This document shows positions 6,676 to 9,492 of a DNA stretch of 9,492 nt, one piece after another (the first letter of the stretch is position 1; every line of letters starts with the position of its first letter). A program made the translations under genes and the position numbers. The stretch is from an uncultured Prochlorococcus sp. (GTDB lineage Bacteria > Cyanobacteriota > Cyanobacteriia > PCC-6307 > Cyanobiaceae): positions 1-9,492 of the forward strand of contig CACKJL010000033.1 of NCBI GenBank assembly GCA_902600395.1, given 5' to 3'. The notes beneath the pieces are model-generated. The model had not been told where the DNA came from, ran no database searches, and was given only the letters and a program-made list of their open reading frames with translations.

Positions 6676-7278
6676 ATGACAACACTAGATAGCTCAAAAG
6701 AAATTCAAAAAAATAATTCTGAAGTCAACGAAACACATGAAGACTTCAGAATGTTTGGTCTTATAACTTTCCTTATTGCGGACGGAATGACTTTTGCTGG
6801 ATTCTTTGCTGCTTATTTAACATACAAAGCAGTAAATCCATTACCTGATGGTGCTATTTATGAATTAGAACTCCCAATACCTACACTCAATACAATTTTG
6901 TTACTTGTTAGTAGTGCAACTTTTCATAAAGCAGGCAAAGCACTTTTAAAAGATAAAAACTCTGAAACCCAAAAATGGTTATTTTTTACTGCTTTTCTTG
7001 GAATTATATTTTTAATATGTCAATTATTTGAATATTTTCATTTACCTTTTGGATTAACCGATAATTTATTTGCAAGTACTTTTTATGCTCTTACTGGTTT
7101 TCATGGATTACATGTCACTTTAGGAACTTTAATGATTTTAATTATTGCTTGGCAATCGAGAATCAATGGCGGAAGATTAACTAGTCAAAATATGTTTCCA
7201 TTGGAGGCTGTTGAATTGTACTGGCATTTTGTAGATGGAATATGGGTTATTTTATTTATTATTTTGTATCTTTTATAA
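6676..7278 (+). CDS. ctaE: Cytochrome c oxidase subunit III
   Basis: CtaE is the third core oxidase subunit, thought in the family to stabilise subunit I and sustain proton uptake. At 200 residues it is the short bacterial form with five membrane segments (about 27-50, 68-84, 102-120, 132-158 and 178-200), lacking the first two helices of the mitochondrial protein. A polar, cytoplasmic tail of about 25 residues precedes helix 1. Signatures are FYALTGFHGLHVTLG (136-150) and ELYWHFVDGIW (180-190). The membrane Glu of the family (E90 in bovine) aligns with D36 in FLIADGMTFAGFF, a conservative change. The ATG at 6676 is 6 bp after the ctaD stop; no clear ribosome site is seen, so translation is probably coupled. 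It is the last gene of the cox operon. No strong terminator follows, only a weak AT-only inverted repeat (7294-7300 with 7313-7319). Confidence 0.96.
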   Translation: MTTLDSSKEIQKNNSEVNETHEDFRMFGLITFLIADGMTFAGFFAAYLTYKAVNPLPDGAIYELELPIPTLNTILLLVSSATFHKAGKALLKDKNSETQKWLFFTAFLGIIFLICQLFEYFHLPFGLTDNLFASTFYALTGFHGLHVTLGTLMILIIAWQSRINGGRLTSQNMFPLEAVELYWHFVDGIWVILFIILYLL

Positions 7279-7352
7279 AAAACTAAAGTTCAAAAATTAA
7301 ATATATTTTTTATTAATTTATGTTGCCACAGTTCTCCTTTTTAGTAAGAATA

Positions 7353-7358
7353 TATAAT
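7353..7358 (+). promoter_or_regulatory. Candidate -10 element of the cyAbrB gene
   Basis: A perfect TATAAT lies 17 nt before the ATG at 7376, implying a very short leader of about 10-12 nt. No -35 is found at 17 nt spacing; TTGCCA at 7323-7328 is 24 nt away, too far. Picocyanobacterial promoters often show only the -10, so the regulator may be transcribed separately from ctaE, though in AT-rich DNA the match could be accidental. Confidence 0.4.
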
Positions 7359-7375
7359 TAGAAATTTGTCAGATA

Positions 7376-7729
7376 ATGCTAGAAGGAAAAGAACTTCTTG
7401 AAAAAGCAAAATTATTAAGTAAAAAATCTGAAGATGAGATAGCCAGAGGTTGTGGGTACGTAGGTCCTAGTGGAAGAATCTTAAGAAAAAGTTTTTATAG
7501 GGCGCTTATTGAAGCTAAGGGTTACAAAATAGGAAATGGTCGTCAGGGTAAAAATGGTAATAGAGCTTCAAGAGGCAGACAGACTGAATTCAAAACTAAA
7601 GTTCATGGCAATGGTAATCTATTAATTGGTCATGCCTACACCAAAAAATTAGGTCTAGAACCTGGTCAGGAATTTAAAATCGATCTTAAAAAAGAATCAA
7701 AAACAATTTATCTGATTCCATTAAATTAA
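7376..7729 (+). CDS. cyAbrB-family transcriptional regulator
   Basis: This is a small (117 residues), basic DNA-binding protein of the cyanobacteria-specific AbrB family, related to Synechocystis Sll0359 and Sll0822, which affect carbon/nitrogen balance and redox genes. The N-terminal part (1-50) has the family pattern: LLEKAKLLSKK, then ARGCGYVGPSGRI, then FYRALIEAKG. A flexible Gly/Arg/Asn linker follows at about 53-69 (GNGRQGKNGN...RGRQ). The C-terminal AbrB-like domain (72-116) contains FKTKVHGNGNLLIGHAYTKKLG and LEPGQEFKIDL. The only cysteine, C26, sits at the position of the cysteine reported to be glutathionylated in Synechocystis AbrB2. It starts at ATG 7376, 97 bp after ctaE and behind a TATAAT, so it may be autonomous or a read-through member of the cox operon. 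Its targets cannot be read from sequence. The stop is 10 bp from the convergent ribE stop. Confidence 0.9.
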   Translation: MLEGKELLEKAKLLSKKSEDEIARGCGYVGPSGRILRKSFYRALIEAKGYKIGNGRQGKNGNRASRGRQTEFKTKVHGNGNLLIGHAYTKKLGLEPGQEFKIDLKKESKTIYLIPLN

Positions 7730-7739
7730 AAAATATATT

Positions 7740-8393
7740 TTACCAACCGTTTTCTTTAAGCCACTCGGAAGAAATATTATTTGAAGATAAATCTTGATTA
7801 CTATTTTTATTCAATAAAAGTAATTTCTCTACATATTTAATTAGTGCATCTGCCTCAAGGTTTACGCTGTCACCGATATTTAATTTATTCAGATTTGTTT
7901 TATGCCAAGTGTGAGGAATTATCGCAATAGTAAATATTGCCCCTTCCTGCTCATATTTTGCAATCGTAAGACTTATACCATTTACACAAATACTCCCTTT
8001 ATTAACTACATATTTTGAAAAATTATTATTTTTCCACTTTATTGATAAGAGCCAAGATTTCTCTAATTTTTCTATATTCTCAACTATTCCAAGGCCATCA
8101 ACATGTCCGCTGACTATATGCCCTCCTAGACGGTCAGACACCCTAAGAGCGGGCTCCAAATTAACAATCTGATTAAGGTTCGACTTTACTCCTAAAGTTG
8201 TTTTTTTTAATGTCTCCTCACTAACATCAACAGTAAATTTATTTTGAAAAATCTCTTTAACTGTCAAACAAATTCCATCAACAGCTATGCTGTCACCAAT
8301 TGCCATATCAAATAAATTATCTAGAATTTCAATTTCTAAAATATTTTTTTCTTGTCTTAGTTTTCCAACTGATTGAATTATTCCTGTAAACAT
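7740..8393 (-). CDS. ribE: Riboflavin synthase (alpha subunit)
   Basis: The enzyme dismutates two molecules of 6,7-dimethyl-8-ribityllumazine to riboflavin and a pyrimidine product that is recycled, the final step of riboflavin synthesis in the cytoplasm. It has 217 residues with the two tandem lumazine-binding barrels typical of the family: residues 1-97 and 98-195. Landmarks are the invariant start MFTGIIQ, GDSIAVDGICLTV (33-45, with C42), GGHIVSGHVDG (90-100), the second-repeat counterpart KGSICVNGISLTI (132-144), PHTWHKTNL (160-168) and NLEADALIKYVEKL (178-191). A tail of about 22 residues ends in SSEWLKENGW. ATG 8393 is fixed by MFTGIIQ. In Bacillus this gene is called ribE and in E. coli ribC (also ribE), so symbols vary. 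It stands alone on the minus strand, convergent with the cyAbrB gene and divergent from the aldo/keto reductase. Confidence 0.97.
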   Translation of the reverse strand: MFTGIIQSVGKLRQEKNILEIEILDNLFDMAIGDSIAVDGICLTVKEIFQNKFTVDVSEETLKKTTLGVKSNLNQIVNLEPALRVSDRLGGHIVSGHVDGLGIVENIEKLEKSWLLSIKWKNNNFSKYVVNKGSICVNGISLTIAKYEQEGAIFTIAIIPHTWHKTNLNKLNIGDSVNLEADALIKYVEKLLLLNKNSNQDLSSNNISSEWLKENGW

Positions 8394-8503
8394 AGTTTAA
8401 AAAAATATTTTTGCAAAATTTTGTATTTACTTTAATTTACTTTAAATCATTTTCAACTATAAATAAATTAAAGAGTAAATAAAAAGAAATTAATCATATT
8501 TAG
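8394..8503. promoter_or_regulatory. Divergent promoter region, ribE / aldo-keto reductase
   Basis: These 110 bp separate the divergent starts of ribE and the aldo/keto reductase and must contain the ribE promoter and probably that of the reductase. The sequence is almost wholly AT. It holds a two-copy 10-bp tandem repeat at 8425-8444. A TTGAAA on the minus strand (8451-8456) could be a -35 for ribE, but no convincing -10 is spaced from it. No strong ribosome site precedes either gene. I see no FMN riboswitch; the region is too short and AT-rich for one. Confidence 0.5.
8425..8444. repeat. Perfect tandem repeat of 10 bp, two copies
   Basis: ATTTACTTTA occurs twice in perfect tandem (8425-8434 and 8435-8444). 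The 10-bp period is about one helical turn, which would place two protein-binding half-sites on the same face of the DNA. It lies 32-51 bp upstream of the ribE start codon. Chance slippage in AT-rich DNA is an equally plausible origin. Confidence 0.6.
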
Positions 8504-9492
8504 ATGATTATTAATTCACAAAAAAGATCATTTGGTAGAGGCGCGAAAGTGAGCTTATTCACTTTGGGGACAATGCGAGCAACTGAAAGTCTCGAAAAAA
8601 TGTATAGCATAATAAAAAATGCATATTATGTAGGAATTAACCACATAGAAACAGCACCCTCTTATGGTGATGCTGAATCACTTATTGGAAATTCAATAAA
8701 AAAATTGGCAATAGAAAAGAATATAAAAGAAAAAAATTGGGTGATTACTTCCAAAGTTTTACCAAAGGGTGATTTTGACTTTTTAAAAAATAATTTTAAA
8801 AAGTCTCTTAAAAATTTAAATCGCGAGAAAATTAATAATCTTGCAATTCACGGACTCAACTTAAAACAACATCTAGATTGGGTTCTTTCTGGAGAGGGTA
8901 AGAAATTCATTTCTTGGATACTTGAGAAGGAACTAGTTGATCAAGTCGGTTTTAGTTCTCACGGAAGTTATTCACTAATTCAAGATGCAATTAACTGTGA
9001 AGTTTTTACTTTTTGTAGTCTTCATTTACATTATTTAGATCAATCTAAGATTGCTTTAGCAGAGGAAGCTATAAAAAAAGGTATGGGAGTTTTAGCAATA
9101 TCACCTGCAGATAAAGGTGGTAGATTGTATTCTCCAAGTGATATTTTGATAGAGGCCTCTAAGCCTTTTCATCCATTAGAATTAGCGTATCGATTTCTTC
9201 TCGCAAAAGGCATTACAACTTTATCCTTGGGGGCGACAAACAAAAAAGATTTTGAATTTGCGCATAAACTTAGAAACTCATTTGAGAAGCTTACAAAACT
9301 TGAAAAAAGCGCCCTTAATAAAATTGAGGAAGTTTCTAATGAAAGATTAAACTCAACCAAATGTGAACAATGTAGATCTTGTCTTCCATGTCCAAATGAA
9401 GTGCCTATTCCAGAAATACTTCGTTTAAGAAATATATCTGTTGGTTATGGCCAATTAGAATTTGCAAAAGAAAGATACAATTTAATAGGAAA
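8504..9492 (+). CDS. Aldo/keto reductase with C-terminal Fe-S motif (3' end cut by window)
   Basis: The frame opens at ATG 8504, directly after an in-frame TAG at 8501, and stays open for 329 codons to the right edge, so the C-terminus is missing. The protein is an NADPH-type aldo/keto reductase barrel. GINHIETAPSYG (44-55) carries the catalytic Y54. K84 in ITSK and H116 in IHG complete the usual site, but the tetrad Asp is Glu (E49). After the barrel, C287, C290, C293 and C296 form CxxCxxCxxCP followed by NEVPIP, the ferredoxin-like motif of aldo/keto reductases thought to bind a [4Fe-4S] cluster. The N-terminus is soluble, without a signal. Bacterial proteins of this kind are usually about 370-390 residues, so perhaps 40-60 are lost. 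The substrate is unknown. It is divergent from ribE; no operon partner is visible. Confidence 0.93.
   Translation, partial: MIINSQKRSFGRGAKVSLFTLGTMRATESLEKMYSIIKNAYYVGINHIETAPSYGDAESLIGNSIKKLAIEKNIKEKNWVITSKVLPKGDFDFLKNNFKKSLKNLNREKINNLAIHGLNLKQHLDWVLSGEGKKFISWILEKELVDQVGFSSHGSYSLIQDAINCEVFTFCSLHLHYLDQSKIALAEEAIKKGMGVLAISPADKGGRLYSPSDILIEASKPFHPLELAYRFLLAKGITTLSLGATNKKDFEFAHKLRNSFEKLTKLEKSALNKIEEVSNERLNSTKCEQCRSCLPCPNEVPIPEILRLRNISVGYGQLEFAKERYNLIG

Noticed and set aside
7294..7319. Possible terminator after ctaE
   Set aside because: The 7-bp stem is A/T only with a 12-nt loop and no following U-run of the usual kind; it is too weak to call a terminator.
7730..7739. Possible bidirectional terminator between the cyAbrB gene and ribE
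   Set aside because: Only 10 bp of A/T sequence separate the two stops and no hairpin can be drawn with confidence.
9169..9360. Minus-strand open frame of 63 codons
   Set aside because: It is antisense to the aldo/keto reductase, whose reading frame here is continuous up to its Fe-S motif.
1..9492. Mobile element, CRISPR array, tRNA/rRNA, toxin-antitoxin or defence island
   Set aside because: The window is filled with housekeeping genes; no transposase, integrase, spaced direct repeats, tRNA-like fold or defence domain was seen on either strand.

Overview
The window looks like core genome of a high-light-adapted Prochlorococcus or a very close picocyanobacterial relative. The DNA is strongly AT-rich and compactly packed. 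The proteins are cyanobacterial in type: a cyAbrB-family regulator, an A2-type cytochrome c oxidase subunit I with the YSHP motif, and a CtaB/CtaA pair divergent from ctaCDE. The genus is inferred from overall resemblance, since no search could be run.

Layout. On the minus strand, reading leftwards from about position 4000, lie ctaA (heme A synthase), ctaB (heme O synthase, 4-nt ATGA overlap with ctaA), an ABC exporter ATPase, its ABC-2 membrane subunit, and the first 40 codons of an unrecognised gene cut by the left edge. These genes are tightly spaced and probably form one operon. A divergent AT-rich intergenic region of about 260 bp separates them from the plus-strand operon ctaC-ctaD-ctaE (cytochrome c oxidase subunits II, I and III; ATGA overlap between ctaC and ctaD, 6-bp gap between ctaD and ctaE). 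About 100 bp after ctaE, behind its own TATAAT-like element, is a small cyAbrB-type DNA-binding protein. It converges, with only 10 bp between, on ribE (riboflavin synthase, minus strand). ribE is divergent from a plus-strand aldo/keto reductase with a C-terminal four-cysteine Fe-S motif, which runs off the right edge.

Function. CtaB farnesylates heme b to heme O, CtaA oxidises heme O to heme A, and heme A is inserted into CtaD. CtaC carries the CuA electron-entry site and CtaE is the third core subunit. The window therefore holds the aa3-type oxidase and its heme pathway, arranged as two divergent operons. The ABC exporter shares the heme-A operon but its substrate cannot be read from sequence.

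Assessment. I see no mobile element, CRISPR array, tRNA, rRNA or convincing defence or accessory system; this is an ordinary housekeeping region. The points worth a second look are residue-level departures in the oxidase (no Trp in the CuA aromatic patch, a His/Met cluster in CtaC, Asp for Glu in CtaE, Glu for Asp in CtaB), the lack of any ATG start on both divergent cta operons, the regulator with a single cysteine beside the oxidase genes, and the Fe-S aldo/keto reductase.
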